Positions 49,027 to 61,680 of a stretch of 64,000 bases of DNA are shown piece by piece (the stretch's first letter is position 1; every line of letters begins with the position of its first letter). The stretch comes from Caprimulgus europaeus. Taxonomy: Eukaryota > Chordata > Aves > Caprimulgiformes > Caprimulgidae. The notes below the pieces were generated by a model. That model was given only the letters and a program-made list of their open reading frames with translations. It was not told where the DNA came from and did no database searches. The DNA lies in the NCBI GenBank assembly GCA_907165065.1, contig OU015524.1, positions 31,930,795 to 31,994,794 of the forward strand. The letters run 5' to 3'. The position numbers and the translations under genes were made by a program.

Positions 49027-49970
49027 CAGAATCATGGAATGTTAGGGATTGGAAGGGACCTCGAAAGATCATCTACTCCAATCACCCCACTGGAGCAGGA
49101 ACACCTAAATGAGATTACACAGTAAGGTGTCCAGGCAGGTTTTGAATGTCTCCAGAGAAGGAGACTCTACAACCTCCCTGGGCAGCCTGTTCCAGTGCTC
49201 TGTCAGCCTTACCGTAAAGAAGTTTCTTCTCAAGTTTAAATGGAACCTCCTGTGTCCCAGCTTGCATCCATTGCCCCTTGTCCTATCATTGGTTCTCACC
49301 AAGAAGAATCTAGCTCCATCCTCGTGACACTCACCCTTTATATATCTATAAACATTAATGAGGTCACCCCTCAGTCTCCTCTTCTCCAAGCTAAAGAGAC
49401 CCAGCTCCCTCAGCCTTTTCGCAGAAGGGAGATGCTCCACTCCCTTAATCATCTTGGTGGCTCTGTGTTGGACTCTCTCAAGCAGTTCCCTGTCTTTCTT
49501 GAACTGTGGGGCCCAGAACTGGACACAATATTCCAGATGTGGCTTCATCAGGGCAGAGTAGTGGGGGAGGAGAACCTCTCTTGACCTACTAACCACACCC
49601 CTTCTAATGCACCCCAGGATGCTATTGGCCTTCCTGTCCACAAGGGCACAGTGCTGGCTCATGGTCACCCTGCTGTCCACCAAGACTCCCAGATCCCTTT
49701 CCTCTACACTGCTCTCTAATAGATCATTCCCCAACCTATACTGGAGCCTGGGGTTGTTCCTGCCCAGATGCAAGACTCTACACTTGCCCTTATTATATTT
49801 CATTAAGTTTTTCCCTGCCCCGCTCTCCAGCCTGTCCAGGTCTCTCTGGATGGCAGCACAGCCTTCTGGTGTGTCAGCCACTCCTCCCAGCTTTGTATCA
49901 TCAGCAAACTTGCTGACAGTTCACTCTGTTCCCTCATCCAGGTCATTGATGAATATATTGAATAGTACTG
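49027..49970 (-). mobile_element. Young 5'-truncated CR1 LINE, copy 1
   Basis: A 944-bp CR1 in antisense orientation, starting with CAGAATCATGGAATGTTAGG (3' end) and ending at GAATAGTACTG (5' truncation). It contains the C-terminal third of the reverse-transcriptase ORF plus the 3' untranslated tail. It is the sibling of the copy at 61681-62654 and is nearly collinear with it. Only one copy of the CR1 terminal octamer is present at the 3' end. I find no convincing target-site duplication (left flank TTATACAACA, right flank GTATATATGA). Confidence 0.95.
49105..49970 (-). pseudogene. CR1 ORF2 reverse-transcriptase C-terminal fragment, one nonsense change
   Basis: Translating from 49969, the frame reads VLFNIFINDLDEG and then meets TGA at 49923-49921 where the sibling copy has TGC (Cys). 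After that it is open for 271 codons to TAG at 49107-49105. The reverse-transcriptase catalytic FADD motif is at 49908-49897, so part of the palm, the thumb and the C-terminal CR1 domain are present. The fingers and the N-terminal endonuclease were lost by truncation. No start codon begins the frame, so it is not a functional gene. By my count it differs from the sibling at about 23 of 255 aligned residues, roughly 91% identity, consistent with a recent insertion. Confidence 0.92.
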
Positions 49971-51142
49971 GTATATATGATTATCCCATAATATAGTGAA
50001 AGATGCAGTCCTTATGGGAGAAATACAAAGACAGTGAAATCATAAAAGATCTCTGTGTGTAGGCACAATACATATAGGGAAAGATACTATATACATAGAA
50101 TGGGAGATTACCCTTCCTCTCCTTTCATGTATTCAGACTTAGCCTAAATACAGAGGCTGCCTCATTCTTTGTTTTGGACTTTGATCACAGCTGGAATGCT
50201 ATCACAGGTATGTGTTATTGTGATAAAATAAGTATTACTACACAATTAGGGCTTCATTATGAATAAAGAGAAAGTATCACCAGAAAGGAAATATAGCACA
50301 ATTTTTTTTCCAGCCTTGAGTTCAAAGACATTTGTAGTTTTAATGTGATTGATTATCTGAATTGTTCCAGTTTCACATTAGTGTTATGGAAAATAAATTG
50401 CTTTGGAGGCTGTACTCTGCATATGGATTCCTAAGTAAAAAGGACACTGACATATCAAGTTTTTCCTTTGGAAAGATCTTCCTTGAAATAGAACCTCTCT
50501 GCTTATAGAAGATCCACTTTATGTGCTCCTCCTTCTTTGCAATTAACCTTTGTTGTTTGACCTGTTTCTTGCAGCCTCAGCATTTTAAACAAATGACCTT
50601 TTTGACTTTCTACAGAATCCCTGGGACTGACATCTCTGGCAAATGCCTTTTTCTCTTGGAATTCAGGAAACCTAAAGTGGTTTTGGAATTGCCAAATAAG
50701 AGCAGGTGATTAAAATGCTGTGTGCATGGAGATGCAGGTAAAACATCAAACTCTGGGAATTCACAGTCATATCAGCCTCCCTCTCTCTCCGTTCTTCTCT
50801 TCCCAGTCTACCTCTTTTCATTCTCATTTCACTTTTCCTCTGAATCTCCACATTTTTTATCTCTGTCTTCTTACACATAATTTTATTTTTAAGGTAAACA
50901 TTCTAACAGTTGGATAAGGCATCAGCCCTCTTGAGCCTTGACACTTAACAGAGCAACTCTGGCACCCTCGGAAGACTTGCCAGTCTCTTTGTGGAACAAA
51001 AACCACCCAGTTACTGTGTCTTCAGTGCTGCTGTTGCAACACAATAAAAAAAGAAGATTTTAGAATAAATGAAAAGGATAGAAAAAGAAAGGGATGGCTA
51101 GAGAATCAAGATACAAAGTACAGTGTTGGGGGGCTGAACTTG
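49971..51142. other. Unique non-coding DNA
   Basis: Starts with a short AT-rich patch at the CR1 5' edge. Nothing was recognised beyond that. Confidence 0.5.
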
Positions 51143-51224
51143 GAAAGGATGCTTTACATGGAGCAGCATTTCCTTGCTCAGCAGAAAGGATGCTTCATGT
51201 GGAGGAGCACTTCGTTGCCCAGCA
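51143..51224. repeat. 41-bp imperfect tandem duplication
   Basis: Units 51143-51183 and 51184-51224 are both 41 bases, begin GAAAGGATGC and end CAGCA, and differ at seven positions (about 83% identity). There is no gap between them. This is an older local duplication, not a known transposon. Confidence 0.9.
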
Positions 51225-54049
51225 CTGTGTTCTAGCAGCTGGAGCTCCAGGTAACGATAACCAGCTCTCCTTATTGCCTTACCAGGAAGGGTAGTTAGTA
51301 GGGAGATCAGGGTTACTGTTTCTGGTCATGTTTCCAGGGCCTAGGTCCAAGTCTGTTCTCACAGTGTGTATCCAAAAGCAAGTCCTTCCTGCTGTGCCCC
51401 ATCTCCAGCAAGGTCTTTGTGATTCTCCCTGCTGTGTTCTCACCCATTTGGAATGACCCATCCTTTCTTCCCATTGCCAGCACCTCTTTTCTCTTCCTCA
51501 CTCTCACTCATTAGGTACATACACTCATTTGCAGCTCAAAAGATTTTCTGGTTTGGTTTCCTCTTTATCTTTATTCAATTTCTGCATATTACTTTCTCCT
51601 GACCATTTATCTACTGCTGGTTCCACACTGCACCCTAGTTAGTTAGTCACTTTCTGGCTCTATGAGCTCTGTAGATCACTGCTTGCTCTCTTTTTCCCTG
51701 CTCAGGCTGGTGCTCATTTTCTTTGGGAAATTTTATGCCACTCTATCTGTGTGCTGCAGCTCTGAAGTGTGAGTAAGTGTAATTGATGAAGGAAGAGATT
51801 TTGAAAGGCACAAATGGTAGCCAGATATCTCGCTCTTGATGACTCTTAATGGTAGCTGGGTGTCTGATTGGTTTTTATACCTTTGAACACATCCCCCACA
51901 CTTTTTAGATTGTAAAACACTTTCAAGAATCACTGAGAATCAGATGTACAATTAGAGTTTCTTTTTACTTCCTGGGAACTTTCTCAAGGGCAAGCCAATG
52001 AATGCTCTGCTGTGTTTTTGTTACCTTTCTTCTTTGGGGCCAAATCCAGAAGCCAGCTGAGTTGGTGGATATATATCCACGCAAGAAAAAAGTCAAACTA
52101 AATTAGAATTTTTGGATTTGAAGCAAAGAGCTGCTCATCTGTTTGGAGGCTGGTGCATGATTTATCTCCTTTTCCTTTATCAGTCAGTACACTTTGTATA
52201 ATTCGCCATTTCAGGATAGAAAGAGCAGTATCCATTTATACTTGTGGTTGCATACCCATATTAGCAAATATCCTGCTCTAACTAATCATGCTAAAAGCAT
52301 TAGTGGAAGTCTCCTATGCAGAGAAGAAATTACTGAAAATATCAGCTCTCAGACTTCAGCCTATTTACATTTCAGTGGTTTTATTTTTAAATTTAATTTC
52401 ATTCCCCATATTCACTTCCAGAAGATACCAAAGCCACCTTGTGTCCCATCTCATCCTGTCATAGCACTACATCTGTTAGAGGAAGGTTACTTTGCAGAGA
52501 GACCAAGAAGCCAGAGAAGCAAGAATTTCAAAATTAAAAGATGGTGCTCTCATTTGAATACAGCAATACTCAGTTCTTCAGGAAGACAGAAGAATAAAAA
52601 AATATTTCTCTTTTGGAAGTGAATTCTCAGAAATTCTACTCTAGCACTGTACAAGCCAAATTTTGGGCTCAGTCCAAAGTCTGGATAAGAAATCCCTATC
52701 ATGGAGATGTAGAAAAAAATCAGTAGTGGTGCATTGACATGCAGATTCAGAGACAACAAACAACTCCAGATTATCTATGATGGCACAAAACATGGTTTCT
52801 CTTATTTCTTAGGATTCACTACTTCTTTACAGCCTTGATAAGGAGACTGCTTCTCCCTCGCATGAACGTTCCTCAGTTTGGGCACAGCAGGTGTGTCTTT
52901 TCCTTGAATGAGAATCATATTAATAACTTTCCAACTTAACCCCTGAGTGAGGGATTTCAAGCATAACAACCGTGAGAACTACCAGAGTAGCCCAGGGTCA
53001 GAATGAAGTTGTCAAGAAACAGGTTGCAGCAATTTCAGTTAAAGCTTAGTAACTATTGCTAGGATAGTGTTTCTTCCTTAAAGGCTGAACAGGAAGGAGG
53101 GGAAAAAAAAAAAAAAAAAGCAGTAATAGATGCTCCCTGGTGGGCTGCAAATCCCAGTAAATAGAGGCTTCCAGTGTAGGAATTCTTCATTCAACACTGT
53201 TTCTACCCTACTGCTAAGAAAAAACTAAAATCCTATTTTAGCTATAAATTCCTCTTAATTTTTGAAAAGATTAAAATGTTTCTGAAAAACCACATTACGA
53301 TTAAGCCAACACAGTTTAGCTATAATTGGTAAGATTCTCATTTACACTGAGATTCCTTTAAGACCTCTTTGTGTGGGCAGAGTGTTGCAAAGTGCCATTA
53401 CACTTTGTTAATACTCACCTTAAAGCTCCTTACAGCCCCAGAGCAGTAGAAAGGCATTACTGTGAAAATAAGAACCTAGTCCAAGTATTCAATGGTCCCA
53501 ATTCCTATTTGCATTATGGCCAATTTCCCCCATTTTGCCAATATAAAAGGAAAGAAAATTCTCTTTACCCACTTTTTAAGGCTTCCTTTTAGGAAGAGAG
53601 CAGTATCAAAGCAATTAGTGTAAATGAAAATCAGGCCCAACATCCTTATGTTTAGTTTCACATTTCTGAATTAATCAGAGAAGGGTGGTGATAAAGTCTC
53701 TTTTCAATTAAATCTGTTCTGGTAGATTGATTATGGGCCTGTGCATGGGTGTGTGAACAAGGCCTGACGTTCCAGGAGCTCCACGGTCTGGCTCCCAGCA
53801 GCTCCTCATTTCCATGTCCAAGACGCAGTGATGACAAGGGTCATTCAAACAAGAATCAGAAGTCTCCAGAGCTGAGTTTTTTTGAGTAGACACACTCTCT
53901 CCATCCAAACTGCTGATTCTCACAGCAAGTCCCATTCTTCTCAGATATCTGATGTAAGAAAAAATTTAAAACAGCCATAAGAAAGTAGAAAGCGTTCTTC
54001 TATGACTGAAAGCAGAAAGTTATCATTCAGAAATATATATCCTCATGTG
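51225..54049. other. Unique non-coding DNA
   Basis: No gene was recognised. The 142-codon plus frame at 52194-52622 has no domain. An A17 run lies at 53103-53119. Confidence 0.5.
53103..53119. repeat. A17 homopolymer
   Basis: Seventeen A after a G-rich AGGAGGGG context. No retroposed body was recognised upstream. Confidence 0.9.
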
Positions 54050-54440
54050 CAGGCCAAACTCTACCTAAATGATTCTGACAGATGTTTATTCAGTCTGTTC
54101 TTCAAGGACCAATGAATGCTCCACAGCTTCCCCAGACAATCTATTTACTTCAACAGATCATTATTTTACTTTTAAAATGTTTAATTTGGCTCTCCGTTCT
54201 TGCAGTCTGAGAACCTTACTCATCTTCTATCTGTGATTGAAAAAGGATTACTGGTTGCCTCTCTGTGCCACACTTTTAGCACATCTCCCCTCAGTCTGCT
54301 TGTCTATGGTTTGATCAAGCTTAGCGCACTCAGTGTTTCCTAAAGGCCATGATCATACTTACTGCATCCCTGTGAACTCTCCCCAGCCTGTTAATTTTCT
54401 CAAGTGAGGTAACAAAAATTGGTAGTGACTTTATCCATGC
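54050..54440 (-). mobile_element. Ancient CR1 LINE 3'-region relic
   Basis: Antisense landmarks in order: CTGACAGATGTTTATTCAGT near 54076, CTGTTCTTCAAGGACCAATG near 54096, ACATCTCCCCTCAGTCTGCT at 54281, and TGTGAACTCTCCCCAGCCTG at 54371. These match the 'ccctgacaggtgtttgtctaacctgttctt', 'catatcccccctcagtcttct' and 'tctggactctctccaa' blocks of old CR1 elements. No coding capacity remains. Confidence 0.62.
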
Positions 54441-57179
54441 CTAAGAAAGGACAGCCTCACTTTTTTTACTGTTTTATTTTGCCATTAAAGTGCATTTCAT
54501 TGAGTCAGTATATGACCAGGGAGTTTGAACCTCACCACTATGTTTAGTTCAAATAAAGCCTGATCTAAACCAAATTAACCTTCTTCTATGTTTATACATC
54601 TGTGTAGGTCTTTTTTCGCTAGATCAATTTACAACTGGTTAAAGAAAAAGGAAGTTGGAGATGAGAAAGAGCAAAGGCGCTTATAAATATTGTTTCTGTC
54701 TAGTCTTTATGATCTTGATCCTCTGATAATTATTTCTGAATGTGAGTTGTTGACATTAGTTGTTCAAACATTGATGTTTGAAATGCTGGCTAAGGCTGCT
54801 GCTTGATGAGCCAGAGCTATCAGAATTTGAGATCATAAGCTGTGCTTCTAAATACATTCCCAAGTGCTGAGACAAAAGGACCTTACTTGATTCATATCTA
54901 CACATTTTATATATGCTTCTTCTTTCTCAGTCAGTAGTGAAAAAAAGGCAAGGCCTCTGGAGACTCTATTAAGAGATGTGGTGGAACTGGAAGGCAACTG
55001 ATTATTTACGATAACTAAAGACCTCTGGATTTTTTCATAAGAACTGAGGCAGAAACCCAAGAACCTGGAGAATCACATACAGGGAGTTAAATTTAGTCTG
55101 CTGAAACATTCACTTCATCAGGACTTGTCCTGCATTATTCCAGAGTGTTGCTGAGGATTGTTAAACCATTGTCACGTTCCTCTCATGAGTTTAATTTCAC
55201 TGGTGGATAAAACCTACGCATCTCTAACTCATGAGTGTCAGCAATAATTCAACTCCACTGCTAACATTGGCATTCTGATCAATGCTATAGGACAAAAGTT
55301 GGACCTTTTCGTTTATGTTTGAAAATGTGGAAGAGGTAAAAGGAAGTAACCCCCCCACTTCAAATTAGTCAAAAGTCTTTGTGAATCTTAAACCAAAGAT
55401 TACACTGGATCTGAAACAAAAATTTGAACCTAAGTCTCCTGTTTTCTGGGTACATATACCTTCACCAAACTGTTTTCCTTGTTTGGAACACAGGTCCCAT
55501 TCTAGATTTGAGAATGTTAAAACAAATGGTTTCATGATGGCATTGTGTATTTTTTGGTATTCATCTGAAAATCCCTTTAGAGACCACAGGAAAAAGCAAC
55601 AGGTGTGATTCATGTGATGTATTTTAGATTTCTATTTAGCGCATTTTGAATTGTGTCCTAAAATTGCCTGCTTCTCTCCTTTGGCCATAACAGCACCCGG
55701 GAGTTAGCAGCTAAGATGTAAATATTCAGATTTATCCAACTCTGTGTGTCTTTTTAGTCCTAGATGCAAGAATAATGCAAAGCCACTGCTGAATGACACC
55801 TAAGCTGACCAGAACTGTGGACCAGAGCTCTTCCCTACCAAATGGATTTCAGTAATGTTCTCATCTGGAGAGTGGCCTGGAGTTTATGAAATATATTAAT
55901 TCTCTGTACATTAGGAAACTTCTGGAAAGGTTTATATCTGCAATGAAAATGTATTTTCTTGGAAAGGGAATCCAATTTTAAAAGGAGAAAACTCAGTAAA
56001 AGATGCAGATGAAGTTTATACCTCACTAAACCACTTGGCACCCTCCTTATCCCACCCGCCTCTAAGGTTGGAAGTTAATCCACTTTGGGATCAGCTCCTA
56101 CTTTTCCTAAGGAAGAGGACTTTGTACTGACAAATATAGTGAATCGATCTTCCTGATACAGGCCTTGGGTCAGCAACAAGCTGGGCAGTGTATAAATGGA
56201 CATATTTGTTTGCTGCTAGCTCTCCCTGCACAGAATTTTCAAGGCTGCTTTTGGATCTGTCTTGGCTTGTCATTTCCCTTCGTAACAAGTGGTAGCCTCC
56301 CTAAATGACCAGACCCACTGAGATTACAGTGAAGCTGTTTCTCACTGCCTTTTGCCAAGATCTTATCAGGAGTGCAAAGAATAAAAAACAGAGAAAGAAA
56401 GGGATCTGGATGTCTACAAAGCTCTAGTGTTTCATGCTGCCAATCCCTTTAACCTTCACAAGCTGGAATTACTAAAAAGATTAAAAACAGGCTAGTGAGT
56501 GCCCTTCTGTTCCTCTGTATACTAATCATTTCATTGCCATGACAGCTATGCTTCCCATAGGCACTGTGAGTGTGACTGCTGCTCTTCATGAAATACGCCA
56601 CTTTGTTAACCTGCCAGGCTCACCAGCTACCACTGAGGTTCCAAATGTAAATCAGTGGGAACATCTGAAGTGGTGAATTCATTTGGTTTATGGACATAAT
56701 TTATTATAAATCACATCCCTTCCTGAAAAGGCCTGATTGTGGTGGCCCAGCAGGGCTGTTAAAGTTACCGTTTTTGTGAGAAAACTATATTGTCCTCTAT
56801 GCTTGCACTCTGCCCCTCTCATTAATAATGCTGAAGAACTTTCTGGGGAAGATGATCCCCCATGGAGTTGAGAGGGTAAGGGATTTCAGTATGTGACGAG
56901 TCATCATGTTCCTCCTCTTTAGCTTCCACTGGAACAAATGAGCAGTGCTCTGCTGTACTTTATGTGTTCTTGTTTTATATCTGCCCAGCTGCACGCAATT
57001 GCAAAAATCAAAGCCTGGGTTTGTAATGCCTTCATTGTTGTGCAGGCAAACAGCTAAGAAGTTGTCCTTGCTTTGAAGAGTTTATGCCAGCATTTCAAGG
57101 TGTAACGAGATGCAGCAAATGCATGTGGGGCCATGGCAGTGGGGAGGGGATAAACTAACACTGTTGCACTCAGTTACAG

Positions 57180-57214
57180 AAAAAAAAAAAAAAAAAAGTA
57201 AAAAAAAAAAAAAA
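57180..57214. repeat. Interrupted poly(A), A18-GT-A15
   Basis: Two A-runs separated by GT on the plus strand. No SINE or processed-pseudogene body is visible upstream. Confidence 0.92.
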
Positions 57215-57744
57215 GTCTTTTAAATTCTTGTATTTATGTCTCTACAGAGCCTGAAGTGTTCCAATCAAAATCAGGGATTCCCTGTGTTGTAAACTATAAA
57301 TACAAACAGAAATAGGCTGTTCCTGCTGCAAACAGCTTGCAGTCTGCAAAGTCAAAGCAAACACATAGTAGGTGAAGGAAAAAGAGGTGATGTCAGAAGT
57401 AAAATGGCTTTCCCAGCAGAACATATCTTACTAGGGTTTTGCAAAACAGCCCAGCCCCCACTTCTAAAGAAATCCATGCCTTTACCTCCCAAAGGGAATA
57501 AAACCTCTGATCAGTACACAGCTATGACGGTCATCAGTAATAGAGGTGGAGTATGAGAATCTGTCCTCTTCTCTTGTGCTGTGTTTTTCAAACTGCCACT
57601 GATAAAATACTGGCTTTTTTTTAAAAAAAAAAAAAAATTCTCTGCCCTGAGTTCCCCTTAATACTTAAGTCAGATGCTTAATTTTATTTTCATGCCTCAG
57701 GTGCTTGGCACCTTGCAGACAATTCACACTCCATCTGTAATTAG

Positions 57745-57766
57745 ATTATTATTATTATTATTATTA
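57745..57766. repeat. (ATT)n microsatellite
   Basis: About seven ATT units preceding a short A-run. Confidence 0.88.
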
Positions 57767-60324
57767 AAAAATACCCAGCAGCTAGTAAGGCAGCTGATTT
57801 CAGTCACACAAACTCTTCAGCTCTGGGGATCAGAGAAAGTGAATAAAAGATGATAGTAGATCTGTCTATCCACCTATTCATCCTTCCTACTTCTCTTGTC
57901 TCCTTTACTTCTGTTTTCCCCTGTGGAAGGAACAGGTATGTTTTCCCATTACAGCTGCTGATGTATTTCTTTGGAAATAAAATACACAGAACTCAGCAAA
58001 AACAAAGTAGTATAGAACAAGAGCAGGTTTATTGAATGATAAGTTGATGGTTCTGTGTATGTGCTTTCTTCTGGCACTCACTAGATATTTAATCTTTGCC
58101 ATACACATTCAGATGTTAACTCTGGCACAACTCAAGTGAGGTCCCAGTTCCTGAGAGATGAGGACATCTCGCAGACTTGATAATTCACAGAAAACCCACT
58201 GGTCAAAGACAATTAAGTGTTTTTTTGATAGCAAGGCTCATATTCCAAGCAACTTACACTATTTTATTTAAGTTCTCTAAAAATATTCACTACAGGCACA
58301 ACAAGCAATTATGGTGTTCCCAAGTGCTCCTGAATCAAAGTGTTCCTGAATAATTAATTGTTTACTCTGCAGGTAAGTAGAATTTAAGACAATATATTCT
58401 GGTAAAATAAAATCAGTTTGTTACAACGCATCAGGAATTTTTATTAAAGGGTTTTCTCTTTTTAAGGAAAATTTTTGATTTCTAAATTGTATATTTGGAT
58501 TGAAAAAAATTGATTTTACTGTCTAAAAATTTTGAATAATCCTGTTTCAGACAAAAATTTTAGAAGAAACTGTTTCAGATAAAAGCATAAAGGAATAATC
58601 TAGTCTGTGTGAAAGACTAAGATTTAAACTCTTCAATGTCTACTCCAGGAAAAAAATAAATAAAATCAAACCCTAAGTATAGGAATTTTCTAGTTTATGA
58701 ATTCTATTTTTAATACTGCTACCATTCTTGTATTTCTTACATAGATGGTTTTAATTCTGTGTTTTTAAACCATGTAACAAAATCAGCATTTAAGCAACAC
58801 TCCCACTGATTTCACATATCAAGGATATCAATGTATTGAAAAATCTTCCTTTGGTTACTTCCTTTGTCACTTACTGAAGCTGACTGACTTTAGTGATAAA
58901 AACACTGCTCCTGGATCCCACCAGTCATATACAATCACTAACACTATAAGATAAAATACAGATAAACCCCTCCTGACTGACACCTAGCTGTTACCCATTA
59001 TAAGTTCACTGTATTTTTGTCCACTCATGTGTCTAAGTGTACAAAACAGTATCTAGATCAAAAGAGCAATCCATCAGGATTAGATAAATTGTTGTTTGTT
59101 TGTTTGGTTTTTTTTTTTTGCTTTATTCTACTGGAGTTAGGCTATTGATACATAAAGAAAATAGTTGGTTTCCCTTTTTATCTGAGATGGGAATACAAGG
59201 TATATGGCAACATGCTGTGTTCCTCCAAGTTACCAGAACCTTCATAGTGTATTAACCAGGCCTACATTTAAACAAGGTTTTGTTAACAAGACACTAACAA
59301 GGAATAGCAGTTTTAGAAGATATCCTGCCCCAGCCAATTACATATAGCAGCTTTGGCACAGATAATGACATAGATTGGTGAGTGGGAGTTTAGATTTCCA
59401 TTAAAAGTTTAAAAGAGTTCACTAGTCCAAGCTGGTCTTTCTTTGAAAATATCTGAATTATAGAACAAATTCAGAAGTAAGATTAGTTATTAATAACTGT
59501 CTTGAAAAATTAAAACAAAACTGTGAAATGATAACTGTACTGCTAGCTGTAAAGAAGCCCTTCAAGTGCAACTTGCTGGAAGATAGTTGGGATAATTTTC
59601 TTTTAAGTTTCTTGATAATTTACGTTTGCCCTCGAAAGTTTCAGTTCTTAGAGTCATGGGATTATACAAACGTCACAGCCATCACGGGTAAAAAGAAAAT
59701 TTCTAGTCCTTGAGTTTAGGGAATAGAGAGTTGGAGACTATAAACTGTAAGATGTCAAGCAGCAGAAGGCAAAATGAAAGACTCAAACATATTTTATTTA
59801 CATGCTAATATACAGCATTTCATACATTTCAAAATAACATGCAATATTATTTTCAAAATTCCATCAGGACTCTCGCATCTGTCACGAGTCTGGAGTGACA
59901 GGTGGTATTTTAAAGCCTGGAAGAAGCACAGGCTACAACAGGCATATTTAAAACAGGCATGGCCAGCCTCTAGCAAGATGTGCTGGCTATAAGTCCCTGT
60001 ATACATTACTAGTATTTTGATACAGAGCAGAGAATTCAGTTGAGTAGTGCTCTAGTTCTTTGAGGGGAACATCAAATTGATTACTCAAATCATTATGCCC
60101 TCAGACATGCACACTGAATTCCCTTTGTGCTGAAGGCATATTTAAGGCCTGAGCACGTGGGAATTTTGAGGTTAAATTGCCATAAATATTTATGATACAA
60201 GTAATAAAGGTAGCCTTTCAGATCTTAAATTTCATTCAGATGGTGACTCCAAATGGATACTGCATTTGAAAACTGGAATTTGATAAAAGCATGCTTTCTC
60301 CCATCTTCTACCTCTCTTGTCTCT

Positions 60325-60455
60325 ATTGATTGTGAGCTGTTTGCTGTAGGGGCTGTCTTTTATTAAATAAGTGTATAGTGCCCAGCACAATAAAACCCTG
60401 ATTTTTTTTTTCCAGAGTCTCTAAACACCATTGCAATGTAAATAAATGAGTACAA
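60325..60455 (+). mobile_element. Old amniote SINE tail, MIR/CORE-like
   Basis: ATTGTGAGCTGTTTGCTGTA, GGGGCTGTCTTTTATTAAAT, AGTGCCCAGCACAATAAAAC and CCCTGAT follow a pattern I know from many amniote genomes: 'attgtaagctctttggggcagggactgtct ... acagcgcctagcacaatggggtcctgat'. An AAATAAATGA-type tail lies near 60440. The element is diverged and its upstream body is not recognised. Confidence 0.5.
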
Positions 60456-61672
60456 CACCATTCATTTCTGCAGAGAGGAAGACTAGTTCCCTTCACAGCA
60501 GGAATTACTGAGGGAGATTTATATTAACTAAACAGACACAGGAGTTCCTCTTGGTCTAAAGTATATGAGTGTGCGTGTGTATTGGAATAGGACTCGTGGT
60601 AGCACAAGATCACTTTCTACTTGACTGAGGAAAGATGAGAGAAGTAGTAGCACTGGATGGTTACATGAATATAACCAGGGTGAAGATGTTCAGACTGTAA
60701 GAATATCTCATCTTGGGCCGAGTACTTTCAGGATAATACTCTCTGCTGAAAAACAACTGTGTCTGGAAACTCACCTCAGACCAAAAAGAGAAAAGATGAG
60801 AAAGGTCTCATAGCTCAGTGATAACCTGGAATATTGTTCCATCTATTTGCAACTATGTGTAACAGATTGCTGACTGGTAAATTCAGAGCTGTCTTTGATT
60901 CATACAGACTCCTCAGGTGTATGACTTGGTCCATTCCTGAGATGAATCAATAGATTTGTGATATTTATAAGCAGAATTCATACAGTTGGCCTCAAAACAT
61001 ATTCTTTCTCCTCCTCAGTTATTACCTGAACTGCTTGGTATCAAATAAGCTAAATCCATCCTACTGAAAGAGCTATAGATTGGATTTTGACAGTACATTT
61101 TGCATGTGCTGTCTGTGAGAGGTGCTGCTGGTGTTGGAATTAACTTACTACTGTATACACATACTAGTTTATTTTTATATTTTTAATGTGACACTGAGCT
61201 ATGATGTTAGCTGATGAAAAAAATCCAGTACATTATTGCTTAAGAAAAAAGATAATAGAGTTTGAGAAGTGAGAATAAAGAATGACATGTTTTTTGCAGT
61301 GATCCTTTGTCACTTATCTCCTTTTTCCTTAAATGGCTAGCAGCAAATGATAAATTATTGGCTGTGGGTTTATTAAGACATGTGGACTGAGGAAAGGTGT
61401 CTTGAGGTTCCTGTATTAATTCAGATTTTTTTATTCCAAAACTCTTACAATTTATTTGATCCACTTGAGCAATTTGCTGCCATCTGAATTAAGCAGTTTA
61501 ATCCCAATGAGGGAGGAGTAAAGTACCAACTCATGGCAGAATGTTAGCAATAGCAAGCAAAGTCTGGCTGCATGATCCAAGCTCTGTTTTAGGCTACAAT
61601 ACTGACTTAGTTCATCATGTGACGTAAGTGTTCTCTTCTTATGTTGCTCCCATAGAAGATGCAAATAATAAA
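60456..61672. other. Unique non-coding DNA
   Basis: No gene or transposon was recognised before the young CR1. Confidence 0.5.
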
Positions 61673-61680
61673 CTACTTCA
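61673..61680. repeat. Target-site duplication, left copy
   Basis: CTACTTCA directly precedes the CR1 3' end and is repeated exactly at 62655-62662. Confidence 0.8.

Larger units (their letters stand above)
54441..60324. other. Unique non-coding DNA with A-rich and ATT simple repeats
   Basis: No gene or certain transposon was recognised in 5.9 kb. It contains a double A-run at 57180-57197 and 57200-57214, a T8A15 block at 57615-57637 and an (ATT)n run at 57745-57766. Open frames on both strands are short and mutually overlapping. Confidence 0.5.

Noticed and set aside
49109-49996. Plus-strand open frames over CR1 copy 1
   Set aside because: They are antisense shadows of the reverse-transcriptase frame on the minus strand; matching shadows recur over copy 2.
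52194-52622. 142-codon plus-strand frame
   Set aside because: No domain or conserved motif; amino-acid composition is that of translated AT-rich non-coding DNA.
57180-57214. Double A-run as the tail of a processed pseudogene
   Set aside because: No gene-like body, polyadenylation signal in context or flanking direct repeat was found upstream.
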